In this document: positions 43,803 to 53,831 of the stretch, piece by piece
Layout: every line of letters begins with the position of its first letter
Position numbering within the stretch: the stretch's first letter is position 1
Origin: Streptomyces sp. A012304
GTDB lineage: Bacteria > Actinomycetota > Actinomycetes > Streptomycetales > Streptomycetaceae
Reading direction: 5' to 3'
DNA length: 64,000 nt
Assembly (NCBI RefSeq): GCF_026008495.1
Contig: NZ_BQUN01000203.1
Location: 38,808-102,807 of the forward strand
Position numbers and translations under genes: made by a program
Notes under the pieces: model-generated
What the model was told of the DNA's origin: nothing
Database searches by the model: none
The model's input: only the letters and a program-made list of their open reading frames with translations

Positions 43803-44717
43803 TTAACGGTCCGGGTGAGCGCGCAGTGCGGCGACCACCCATGCGAACTCCTCCTCGTACGACGGCTGGCGGTCGAGACCGTTCACGACGGCCGACAGCT
43901 CGCGGTAGCGGGCGACCCGCGCGGTCGAGGCCGCCGTCAGCCGCAGGAGGACGGCGGCGCGGTCGGCCTCGCCGAGCAGGCCGCGCAGCACGGTGTCCGC
44001 CTCGGGGGCGTCGGGGGCGACGTCCGCGGCGAGCGCCTCCCCGGCGAGCCGGACCAGGCGGCTCATGAACCACAGGGAGGTGCCGGGCGGGTCGTCCGGT
44101 CCGCGGTCGGCGGTGTTGAACTCGACCATCTGGCGCATCAGCGCCCGGAACTCCGGGTCCTGGATCAGCTCGGCCAGCTCCACCCAGGCGTCGACCTGTT
44201 CGGGGGTGGGGTCGTCGGGCAGCCGCGCCGTCATGAAGCGCAGCCGGGTGCGGACGTCGGGGTCGGCCGTGTCCAGGCCGTCGAAGATCTCGGTCATGAA
44301 GTCCTCGACGATGCGCCGGCGCTCGGCCGCCGACAGTCGGGCCAGTCTGTTCATCAGGGTCATCTCCTCGGTGGTGGAGCCGCGTCGCGCCACGGTCGAC
44401 AGCACCGCACGGGTCACTTTCAGGGAGCGGATCTGCGCGTCCAGCGCCGCCACGTGCGCGGCGGCGACCTCCGCGACGGTCGTCTCCCCCGCGAGCACCC
44501 GGCGCACGTCGCCCAGGCCGAGGCCCAGTTCGCGCAGGGTGCGGATCAGTTCCAGGCGGGCGGCGGACTCGGCGTCGTACAGGCGGTAGCCGCCCGCCGA
44601 GCGGGCCACGGGGGTAAGGACGCCTTCGTCGGACCAGTAGCGGATGGTGCGCACGGTGAGGCCGGTGGCCCGTGCCAGCTCGCCGATGGTGCGGAGCCCG
44701 GTGCCGTCGTCGATCAT
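43803..44717 (-). CDS. MerR family transcriptional regulator
   Basis: This 304-residue regulator starts with a MerR winged helix (LRTIGELARATGLTVRTIRYW, then DEGVLTPVARSAGGYRLYD). A dimerisation helix follows (LELIRTLRELGLGLGDVRRVL), and then a long helical effector domain of about 190 residues with no TipAS or GyrI-like signature that I recognise. The start is ATG 44717, which lies 5 bases from a 32-bp dyad containing the expected promoter. This is the classical MerR arrangement and implies a leaderless mRNA and autoregulation. A GNAT gene is divergent from the same site. Confidence 0.93.
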   Translation of the reverse strand: MIDDGTGLRTIGELARATGLTVRTIRYWSDEGVLTPVARSAGGYRLYDAESAARLELIRTLRELGLGLGDVRRVLAGETTVAEVAAAHVAALDAQIRSLKVTRAVLSTVARRGSTTEEMTLMNRLARLSAAERRRIVEDFMTEIFDGLDTADPDVRTRLRFMTARLPDDPTPEQVDAWVELAELIQDPEFRALMRQMVEFNTADRGPDDPPGTSLWFMSRLVRLAGEALAADVAPDAPEADTVLRGLLGEADRAAVLLRLTAASTARVARYRELSAVVNGLDRQPSYEEEFAWVVAALRAHPDR

Positions 44718-44722
44718 GTGTG

Positions 44723-44754
44723 TGAGTCTGGACCCTCCAGTGGGTGGAGACTCA
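44723..44754 (-). promoter_or_regulatory. MerR operator-promoter with 19-bp spacer
   Basis: TGAGTCT-GG-ACCC (44723-44735) and GGGT-GG-AGACTCA (44742-44754) form a near-perfect dyad. Read on the minus strand it contains TTGAGT, a 19-base spacer and CAGACT, the over-long spacing typical of MerR-activated promoters. The -10 box ends about 7 bases before the merR ATG. The same site overlaps the start region of the divergent GNAT gene. Confidence 0.75.
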
Positions 44755-44773
44755 AGGAGCGGGGGCGAGCGCG

Positions 44774-45406
44774 GTGGAGACCTTGCGGGACGTTCTGGAC
44801 GCGGCGGCGCGGGGCGTGTTCCCGCCGGCGGACGGCCGTACGACCGTCGTCCCGCAGGCCGGTCCGCGCGACGCCGGCGTCCTGTCCTTCACGGCGCACT
44901 CGGTGGTCTTCACGGACGAGGACCCCGAGTGGGTGCACGAGACACTGCGCGCCGTGGACTGCGACGCGCTGGCGGCCACCCTGAACGCCCGGTTCCTGAC
45001 CGCCTTCATGGACCGCACCGGCCGTCGGACGGACACGGTCGACGCCCTCGTGGTCGGCTCCCCGCTGCCGGGCGGGCCGCCCCTGTCCCTGACGGAGATC
45101 GAGGACCCGGACCATCCGAGGGTGGCCGGTTCGCGTAGACGGCGCGACGACGTGCGGGTCTGGGCCGTGGACGGCGGTGTGCTGGTCCTGGGGCGCGGGG
45201 TGGCGGGCCGGCTGGAGGTCGCGGTGGAGGTCGACGACGCCGTACGGCACCGGGGGCTGGGGCGGGCCCTGGTCACGGCGGCCCGGCACCTCGCCGGGGA
45301 ACCGGTGTGGGCCCAGATCTCGCCGGGGAACGCCCGCAGCGTACGGGCGTTCCAGGCGGCGGGGTACCGGCCGGTGGGGGCGGAGGCACTGCTCACGCGC
45401 CGCTAG
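44774..45406 (+). CDS. GNAT family acetyltransferase
   Basis: This 210-residue protein has a C-terminal GNAT core: LEVAVEVDDAVRHRGLGRAL, whose R-H-R-G-L-G-R is the acetyl-CoA pyrophosphate loop, then VWAQISPGNARSVRAFQAAG and YRPVG. The N-terminal 120 residues are less typical. I prefer GTG 44774 because a GTG at 44744 lies inside the MerR dyad; AAGGAG at 44754-44759 is somewhat distant (14 bases). The substrate is unknown. Its promoter faces merR, so the regulator may control it. Confidence 0.82.
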   Translation: METLRDVLDAAARGVFPPADGRTTVVPQAGPRDAGVLSFTAHSVVFTDEDPEWVHETLRAVDCDALAATLNARFLTAFMDRTGRRTDTVDALVVGSPLPGGPPLSLTEIEDPDHPRVAGSRRRRDDVRVWAVDGGVLVLGRGVAGRLEVAVEVDDAVRHRGLGRALVTAARHLAGEPVWAQISPGNARSVRAFQAAGYRPVGAEALLTRR

Positions 45407-45418
45407 CGGGGTCCGGCG

Positions 45419-46594
45419 TCAGCGGAAGACGCCGGTGTGGCCGAGCGAGTAGCGGCCCGGCTGCGGGTAGACGGCGAGGCCGTGCGGGCCGCTGCCGACG
45501 GGGATGCGGGCGAGCTGTGCGCCGGTGCGGGTGTCGATGGCGTACACCTCGGAGTCGTACCGTCCGGACAGCCACAGGACCTTGCCGTCGGCGGAGACGC
45601 CGCCCATGTCGGGGCTGCCGCCGTCGGGCAGGTGCCATTTCTTGGTCAGCTTGTTCTTGGCGAAGTCGAACACGGAGACCGAGCCCTCGCCCCGGTTGGA
45701 GACGTACATCTCGCGGGAGTCGCGGCTGACGTAGAGGCCGTGGCAGCCCTTGCCGGTGGGCAGGAGGGTGGGCTCGGCGAAGGTGTCGCCGTCCAGGACC
45801 CACATGCCGTGGGCCATCATGTCCGCGATGTAGAACCGCTTGCCGTCGGGGGAGAGCTTGACGTCCTGCGGCATGGCGCCGTCGAGCGGCAGTTTCCGCT
45901 GGCCCACGACCTCCATCTTCTCCGTGTCGACCTTGAGCAGTTCACCGCTGAACTCGCAGGAGACGATGAAGTACCGGCCGTCCATGGAGAAGTCGGCGTG
46001 GTTGACGCCGTAGCAGGTGACCGGTTCGGTCTTGATCCTCTTCAGGGTGTGCGGGTCGCGGAAGACCAGCTCGCGATCGAGCGAGGCCATCACGACGGCG
46101 TACTTGCCGTGGGGCGTGAAGTAGAGGTTGTACGGGTCGTGCACCTCCACCTCCTTGCCCGCCTTGCCGGTCCTCGGGTCGATGGGGGTGAGGGTGTGGC
46201 CGCGGTTGTTGTTGACCCAGAGGGTCTTCAGGTCCCAGGAGGGAACGACGTGCTGGGGCTGGCGGCCGACGGGGATGGTCTCGATGACCCGGTACGTCTT
46301 CGGGTCGATGACGGAGACGGTGTCGGACTCGGTGTTGGGGACGTAGACCCGGGACGGGAAGCCCTTGACGACCGGGGAGAGACGGCCCGGCCGGTCGGCG
46401 GCGTAGACGTCCTCGGGGTCGAGGACGGGCGGCATGCCGGGCAGGCCCGGGGGCGTCTGCCTCTTCTTCACCGGGGTGGGGGCGGGGGCCTTGGTGGGCC
46501 GGCCCGTGCCGCTCCCGGGGTCGGTGCCGCAGGCGGCGAGGACGGCGAGGGCGGCGCCGGCGAGCAGGGCGCATTTCACAAGGGTGCGGTGCAT
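45419..46594 (-). CDS. YncE-type beta-propeller lipoprotein
   Basis: This 391-residue lipoprotein has lipobox VLAAC with the lipidated Cys at 22, a Pro/Thr/Lys-rich linker and a seven-bladed beta-propeller of the YVTN/YncE kind. The repeats show as RVYVPNTESDTVSVIDPKTY, TLWVNNNRGHTLTPIDPRTG, FYIADMMAHGMWVLDGDTF, EMYVSNRGEGSVSVFDF and VLWLSGRYDSEVYAIDTRTG. Such proteins are extracellular scaffolds or binding proteins with no proven enzyme activity. The histidine- and aspartate-containing segments (CYGVNHADFSMDG, KGCHGLYVS) could bind a cofactor or metal. ATG 46594 has GGAG upstream. Confidence 0.88.
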   Translation of the reverse strand: MHRTLVKCALLAGAALAVLAACGTDPGSGTGRPTKAPAPTPVKKRQTPPGLPGMPPVLDPEDVYAADRPGRLSPVVKGFPSRVYVPNTESDTVSVIDPKTYRVIETIPVGRQPQHVVPSWDLKTLWVNNNRGHTLTPIDPRTGKAGKEVEVHDPYNLYFTPHGKYAVVMASLDRELVFRDPHTLKRIKTEPVTCYGVNHADFSMDGRYFIVSCEFSGELLKVDTEKMEVVGQRKLPLDGAMPQDVKLSPDGKRFYIADMMAHGMWVLDGDTFAEPTLLPTGKGCHGLYVSRDSREMYVSNRGEGSVSVFDFAKNKLTKKWHLPDGGSPDMGGVSADGKVLWLSGRYDSEVYAIDTRTGAQLARIPVGSGPHGLAVYPQPGRYSLGHTGVFR

Positions 46595-46737
46595 CGGCTG
46601 AGCAGCTCCGTGGCGGTGACCGCGCGCGGTCGGCGGCGGTGGAACAGGGGCGTGAGCGGACCGCACCATTTAAGAGCCCAGCAGCGACAAAACGGGCTAT
46701 TCACCCGTTGGCATCGAGGAAGGCGTCGAGGGCGGAC

Positions 46738-47253
46738 TCAGCGGTCCGCCACCCGCATCTCGAACCAGGTCGTCTTGCCGCGGGGCAGGAGGTCGACCCC
46801 CCAGCGGTCGGCCAGTTTGTCGACGAGGAACAGGCCGCGGCCGCTGGTGTCCAGTTCCTGGACCGGCATCAGACAGGGCAGGCCGCGGGAGGGGTCGCGG
46901 ACCTCGACACGGATCCAGCCGCGGCGGCGGCGCAGGCGGAGGCCGAAGGCGCGGGCTCCGGTGTGGCGGACGGCGTTGCCGACGAGTTCCGAGACGAGCA
47001 GGACGGCGTCCTCGGTCATCTTGGGGGTGAGTTGCCAGTGGCGCAGGACGACGACCTGGGTGAGTCGACGGGCGACGGCCGCGGACTCGGGGCGGGACGG
47101 AAGCCGGACCTCCTTCTCCGCCGGGTTGCCGAACAACTCCACTGCCTTGAGCGCTTGTTCGTCCTCGACCGCGGGCGACCAGCGTGCCGCGGCCGCACGC
47201 CCGTGCCCTCGCGGCTGTTCGATACCCTCCAGCCCCGCCATGCCCCCCATCAT
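46738..47253 (-). CDS. Anti-sigma-factor-like ATP-binding protein (HATPase_c)
   Basis: This 171-residue protein is a histidine-kinase-like ATPase of the SpoIIAB/RsbW type. The N-box is LLVSELVGNAVRHTG, the G1 box is VEVRDPSRGLP and the G2 box is SGRGLFLVDKLADRWGV. There is no dimerisation or phospho-acceptor domain, so it is not a sensor kinase. Streptomycetes carry dozens of these, most with unknown partners. No sigma factor or anti-anti-sigma gene is adjacent. Three in-frame ATGs (47253, 47250, 47241) compete; I use the first. Confidence 0.88.
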   Translation of the reverse strand: MMGGMAGLEGIEQPRGHGRAAAARWSPAVEDEQALKAVELFGNPAEKEVRLPSRPESAAVARRLTQVVVLRHWQLTPKMTEDAVLLVSELVGNAVRHTGARAFGLRLRRRRGWIRVEVRDPSRGLPCLMPVQELDTSGRGLFLVDKLADRWGVDLLPRGKTTWFEMRVADR

Positions 47254-47655
47254 GGCCGCCCGGGACCGCCCCTGTGGCCGTTCCGGGGGAATACGCCCCC
47301 CGTATGCCACCGTCCCGCCGGTTGCGAAAAGCATATGCCCCGGGCAGTTCGGAGCCCGGCGGAACCCCGCCGACCTGGTACGACGACACGCCCGGAGGCG
47401 GTCGGCGGGCTCCCTCGGCGAGGCGGTCCAGGTCGCCTCGGGGTCCCGGTGAACCGCCCCATCGAGCGAACCGAAATCAGACAACCTGTCAATTGCAAGT
47501 GGATCCGCAGAATTCGCCGGAACCGGGGAAGGCACTGACCCTGCGGGGCGCGCCGGCTTCGCGAGGCACGCCGCATCCGCGAGACGCGTGGGGTCCGCGA
47601 GACGCGTGGGATCCGCCGGATCCCCGGCGGGCGTGGAGTTCGGGAGGCAGAGGAC
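47254..47655. other. 402-bp gene-free interval
   Basis: I see no gene here. Short frames on both strands lack ribosome binding sites and recognisable domains. The stretch 47470-47520 is relatively AT-rich (CAACCTGTCAATTGCAAGTG) and could hold a promoter. Near 47575-47610 TCCGCGAGACGCGTGGG occurs twice in direct orientation, separated by one base. The interval separates the anti-sigma-like gene from the enoyl-CoA hydratase gene; both are on the minus strand. Confidence 0.5.
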
Positions 47656-48423
47656 TCAGAGGAACTTCGCCTTGCCCGGCCCCTCCTCGACGAAGCTGCG
47701 CATGCCGATCTCGCGGTCGGCGGTCGCGAACAGACCCGCGAACCAGTTGCGTTCGACGGCCAGCCCGGTGTCGATGTCCGTCTCCAGACCGGTGTCGATG
47801 GCCTCCTTCGCCGCGCGCAGCGCGATCGCCGGCCCCTGCGCCAGCTTCGCCGCCCACGCGTGCGCCTCGGCGTACACGTCGGCGGCCGGCACGACCCGGT
47901 CCACCAGGCCCATGGTCAGCGCCTCGTCCGCCTTCACCATCCGGCCGGTGAAGATGAGGTCCTTGGCCTTGGACGGCCCGACCAGGCGGGACAGACGCTG
48001 GGTGCCGCCCGCGCCCGGGATCAGGCCGAGCAGGATCTCCGGCTGGCCCAGCTTCGCGTTCTCGGCCGCGATCCGGAAGTCGGCGCACAGCGCCAACTCG
48101 CAGCCGCCGCCCAGCGCGTAGCCGGTCACGGCCGCCACCACCGGCTTGGGGATGCGGGCCACCGCGGTGAAGGAGTCCTGAAGGGCGCGGGCGCGCAGGA
48201 TCATCGCCGTGTGGTCCATGGCCTGCATCTCCTTGATGTCCGCGCCCGCCGCGAACACCTTCTCGCCGCCGTAGACCACCACGGCCCGGACGTCGTCGCG
48301 GCGTCCGGCCTCCTCGGCCAGCTCCTTGAGCCGGTCCTGGGTGGCGACGTCCAGCGCGTTCATGGGCGGGCGGTCCAGGCGCAGGGTGCCGACGCCCTCG
48401 GAGACTTCGAGATTCACGGTCAT
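47656..48423 (-). CDS. Enoyl-CoA hydratase/isomerase family protein
   Basis: This 255-residue crotonase-fold protein contains the oxyanion-hole segment FAAGADIKEM and AVTGYALGGGCELALCADFRIA with the first catalytic Glu. The second catalytic Glu lies in QPEILLGLIPGAGGTQRL. Both Glu residues of true hydratases are present, so 2-enoyl-CoA hydration in fatty-acid breakdown is the best guess. Crotonase family members are diverse and the exact acyl substrate is unclear. The start is ATG 48423. A terminator separates it from the upstream L,D-transpeptidase gene. Confidence 0.92.
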   Translation of the reverse strand: MTVNLEVSEGVGTLRLDRPPMNALDVATQDRLKELAEEAGRRDDVRAVVVYGGEKVFAAGADIKEMQAMDHTAMILRARALQDSFTAVARIPKPVVAAVTGYALGGGCELALCADFRIAAENAKLGQPEILLGLIPGAGGTQRLSRLVGPSKAKDLIFTGRMVKADEALTMGLVDRVVPAADVYAEAHAWAAKLAQGPAIALRAAKEAIDTGLETDIDTGLAVERNWFAGLFATADREIGMRSFVEEGPGKAKFL

Positions 48424-48452
48424 GCCAGCAGGTTAACGGGCACTAACGACAT

Positions 48453-48491
48453 CGGGCCCGGTGCCGTCCGTCACAGACAGCACCGGGCCCG
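48453..48491 (-). terminator. Terminator after L,D-transpeptidase gene 1
   Basis: A perfect 12-base stem (CGGGCCCGGTGC at 48453-48464 with 48480-48491) and 15-base loop begin 13 bases after the stop of the L,D-transpeptidase gene. Confidence 0.85.
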
Positions 48492-48503
48492 CCGCCGGAG
48501 GTG

Positions 48504-49751
48504 TTACTTCGTCCACTCCGCCCACGGCATGTTCCAGCCGTTGTAGCCGTTGTCCGGGTCGACGATCCGGTCGTTGGAGTTCTTCACGACGACCACGTCG
48601 CCGACCATCGAGTTGTTGAAGAACCACGCGGCCGGCACACCGCTGTCGTAGCCGCCGCGCACATCGCGCAGGCCGATGCAGCCGTGGCTGGCGTTGTAGT
48701 TGCCGAAGGCGTCACCGCCCCAGTAGTTGCCGTGCAGGAAGGTGCCGGAGGTGGTCAGGCGCATGGCGTGCGGCACGTCCTTGATGTCGTACTCGCCGCC
48801 GTAGCCGACCGTCTCGCCGTTCATCCGGGTCACGGTCAGCTTCTCGCTGATGACCATCTGGCCGTTCCAGGTCTCCATGCCGGGCTTGCCGGTGGTGACC
48901 GGAATGGTCTTGACGACCTTGCCGTCCCGCGTGACCTGCATCTTGAGCTTCTTGACGTCCACGACGGAGACCTGGTTGCGGCCGATGGTGAAGGACACGG
49001 TCTTCGACTGCTCGCCGTAGACGCCCTCGCGGCCCTCGACGCCGTCGAGGTTCAGCTTGACGGTGACCTTGGTGCCGGACTTCCAGTACTTCTCCGGGCG
49101 GAAGTCGAGGCGGTCGTTGCCGAACCAGTGGCCCTGGACGTCGACGGCCGGCTCGGTCTTGATGCTGATGGCCTTCTCGACCGCGTCCGGGTTGGTGATG
49201 CCCCGGGTGAAGCGGACGGAGAACGGCATGCCGACGCCGACCGTGGTGCCGTCCTCCGGCGTGAACTCGCCGATGAAGGTGTTCTCCGGCGTCAGCGTGG
49301 TGAAGCTCGAGTCCTCGGCGGCCGTACGGCCCTCGGAGTCCTTGGCGACCGCGTGCACCTGGTAGGTGGTGGCTGCGGCCAGATGGGTGGCCGGCGTCCA
49401 GCCGGCGCCGTCCGCGGAGATCGCGCCCGGGACCGCCGTGCCCTTGGAGTCCTTGACCACGACCTCGGTCAGCTTGCCCTTGGCGGCGGTGACCTTGAGG
49501 ACGCCGCTGGTCTCGACGGACTTCGCGCCGTCCTTCGGGGCGATGCTGACGACCGCCTCCGACTGCCCGCTCGCGGCGGTGGTGGAGGCCCCCTTGTCCT
49601 TGCCCTTGCCCTCGGATCCGGTGCCCGCGCCCTTGTCGCCGCCCCCGGCGCAGGCCGTGACGGCCAGCAGCAGCCCTCCGGTTATCAGTGCCAACCGCTT
49701 GCTGCGGCCGCGTGAGCGCCCCCCAACCGACGCCCCCGGTATCGGTCGCAT
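48504..49751 (-). CDS. L,D-transpeptidase lipoprotein 1
   Basis: This 415-residue lipoprotein cross-links peptidoglycan through 3-3 bonds. The signal peptide ends in VTACAG (Cys34), followed by a Gly/Lys/Ser-rich linker. Ig-like domains come next (about 60-280), and then a YkuD catalytic domain. The catalytic motif is ASHGCIGLRD with Cys358 and His356; the upstream His lies in FLHGNYWGGD. This matches mycobacterial LdtMt2-type architecture. I chose ATG 49751, with AAGGA 9 bases upstream, over GTG 49757. A close relative lies immediately upstream on the same strand, which suggests a tandem duplication. Confidence 0.94.
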   Translation of the reverse strand: MRPIPGASVGGRSRGRSKRLALITGGLLLAVTACAGGGDKGAGTGSEGKGKDKGASTTAASGQSEAVVSIAPKDGAKSVETSGVLKVTAAKGKLTEVVVKDSKGTAVPGAISADGAGWTPATHLAAATTYQVHAVAKDSEGRTAAEDSSFTTLTPENTFIGEFTPEDGTTVGVGMPFSVRFTRGITNPDAVEKAISIKTEPAVDVQGHWFGNDRLDFRPEKYWKSGTKVTVKLNLDGVEGREGVYGEQSKTVSFTIGRNQVSVVDVKKLKMQVTRDGKVVKTIPVTTGKPGMETWNGQMVISEKLTVTRMNGETVGYGGEYDIKDVPHAMRLTTSGTFLHGNYWGGDAFGNYNASHGCIGLRDVRGGYDSGVPAAWFFNNSMVGDVVVVKNSNDRIVDPDNGYNGWNMPWAEWTK

Positions 49752-49913
49752 GTTCACTTTTCCTTCTCCCCTCCCCCGGACCTTCCGGCCCGCGCGCAGG
49801 CGCGTCTCCGCTGCGCTGCGCGCATATTAACCACAAGGTCAACAGCGTCGGGGACCCCGGAATGTCACTGTTCAGTCCCAACTTCGACCTTGGGAGGAAA
49901 GGGTCGCTTCACG

Positions 49914-51161
49914 TCACTCCAGCGCGCTGCCCGCCGTCCACTCCCGCCAGCTCATGTTCCAGCCGCCGAGGCCGTTGTCGTAGGCGACCTGCTTGTCGTT
50001 GCTGTTGACGACCTCGATGACGTCCCCGATCAGGCTGCGGTCGAAGAACCAGCCCGCGGGCGTGTCCGCGCCGCCGCCCTTGATGTCGCGCAGGCCCACA
50101 CAGCCGTGGCTGACGTTGGTCCGGCCGAACACGGACGCGGGCGCCCAGTAGTTGCCGTGCAGGAAGGTGCCGGAGGCGGTCAGGCGCATGGCGTGCGGCA
50201 CGTCGGGGATGTCGTACTCGCCCTTGCCGTCCGCCTTCTTGAAGCCGACCGTGGCGCCGTTCATGCGGGTGAGCTCCAGCATCTCGGTCACCACCATCTT
50301 CCCGTTGTAGGTGGTGGTCCCGGGCGCCCCCGCCGTGATGGGCACGGTGGTGAGCAGCTCGCCGTCGCGCCGCACCTCCATGGTGTGCCGGGCGGCGTCG
50401 ACGAGGGAGACCTGGTGGCGGCCGACGGTGAAGGAGAACGTCTTGTGCTGGATGCCGTAGACACCGGGCGCGCCCTCGACGTCGCGCAGGCGCAGGGCGA
50501 CGGTGACCCGGGTGCCGGGTCTCCAGTAGCGCTGGGGGCGGAAGTCCAGGCGGGCATCGCCGAACCAGTGCGGGCGGACCTCGACGGCGGGCTCCGCGGT
50601 GACCTGGACGGCGCGTTCGACGGCGGCGCGGTCGTCGATCTCCCGGTTGAACGCCAGTGAGACGATCATGCCGGTGCCGACGGTGGCGCGGTTCTCGGGG
50701 CTGACGTATCCGATGAAGCGTTTCTCGGGGACAAAGGTGGTGAAAGTGGTGTGGCGGGCCGAGCGGCGGCCGTCGCCGTCGACGGCGACCGCGTCGACCG
50801 TGTAGCGGGCGGCGAGCGCGAGCCGGGTGTCGTGCGGCCGCCAGCTCAGGCCGTCCGCGGAGATCCGGCCCTCCACCTCCTTCTCCTGCGCGTCCTGCGA
50901 GGTGACGACCCGTACCGACGCCAGCCGTCCGGCGGGCACCCACACCCGCAGCGCGGTCCCGGGGCGCACGTCCCGGGCGCCGTCCCGCGGCGTGACGTGG
51001 ATGACGTCCTCGGCCGCCGGGGGTTTGTCGAGCACCCGGTCGAGCCCGGCGCGGCCGTGGTCCCCGGTGCAGCCGGCGGCCCCGGCCAGCAGTCCTGCCC
51101 ATGTCAGTACGGCGGCCAGCGCGGCCCCCGCGCGCCGTGCGCGCCCAGTTACGTGCCTCAC
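49914..51161 (-). CDS. L,D-transpeptidase lipoprotein 2
   Basis: This 415-residue paralogue of the neighbouring enzyme has the same plan. The signal peptide ends GAAGC (Cys31), two Ig-like domains follow, and the YkuD domain has VSHGCVGLRD (Cys354). Shared blocks such as PHAMRLTASGTFLHGNYW and DVEGAPGVYG show common origin. It differs by an arginine-rich stretch after the lipobox and no long Gly/Ser linker. GTG 51161 is the best start I can see, but its ribosome binding site is weak. It is divergent from glgX. The two copies probably cross-link at different growth stages or sites; that is inference. Confidence 0.92.
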   Translation of the reverse strand: MRHVTGRARRAGAALAAVLTWAGLLAGAAGCTGDHGRAGLDRVLDKPPAAEDVIHVTPRDGARDVRPGTALRVWVPAGRLASVRVVTSQDAQEKEVEGRISADGLSWRPHDTRLALAARYTVDAVAVDGDGRRSARHTTFTTFVPEKRFIGYVSPENRATVGTGMIVSLAFNREIDDRAAVERAVQVTAEPAVEVRPHWFGDARLDFRPQRYWRPGTRVTVALRLRDVEGAPGVYGIQHKTFSFTVGRHQVSLVDAARHTMEVRRDGELLTTVPITAGAPGTTTYNGKMVVTEMLELTRMNGATVGFKKADGKGEYDIPDVPHAMRLTASGTFLHGNYWAPASVFGRTNVSHGCVGLRDIKGGGADTPAGWFFDRSLIGDVIEVVNSNDKQVAYDNGLGGWNMSWREWTAGSALE

Positions 51162-51314
51162 GCCGTGTCCAACGAGCGGGCACGCCACGGGGAAACGTGA
51201 GTGCGAGGCACGCTCTGGGCAGAAAAGGGGGGAGAACGACGCAACGGGGAGCCGCGGCAGGGACGCCGTACGCCCTGGGCCGCCGTCGTTCCACGAGCCG
51301 CGGGAGGCGCAACG

Positions 51315-53552
<2,238 letters not shown>

Positions 53553-53831
53553 GCCGGCGCCGGCGTCCTTGGCCTGGGAGGCACACCCCCGCCCGGCACC
53601 CGACGGGTCCGTATATCGAACATGAACTCCCGGACAACGGACCGTTTCCGGCCAACTTCCTGACGCGCCCCTGACAGAAAGCGCCACCGCCTGCCACTCT
53701 TCCCTCTGCTACTTCACAGCAACCCCACAGCGCCACCGTTCTGCGTACCGCCCTTGTCGTGCCCGGACGGGCCCACCCGCCCGCCGGTCTCCCCAGGCCG
53801 CGCACACCGCGGCCGCGCAGAAGGAGTCAGT

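Noticed and set aside
46738..47253. Anti-sigma-like ATPase as part of a local partner-switching module
   Set aside because: No sigma factor, STAS-domain anti-anti-sigma protein or PP2C phosphatase gene is adjacent, so no module can be claimed.
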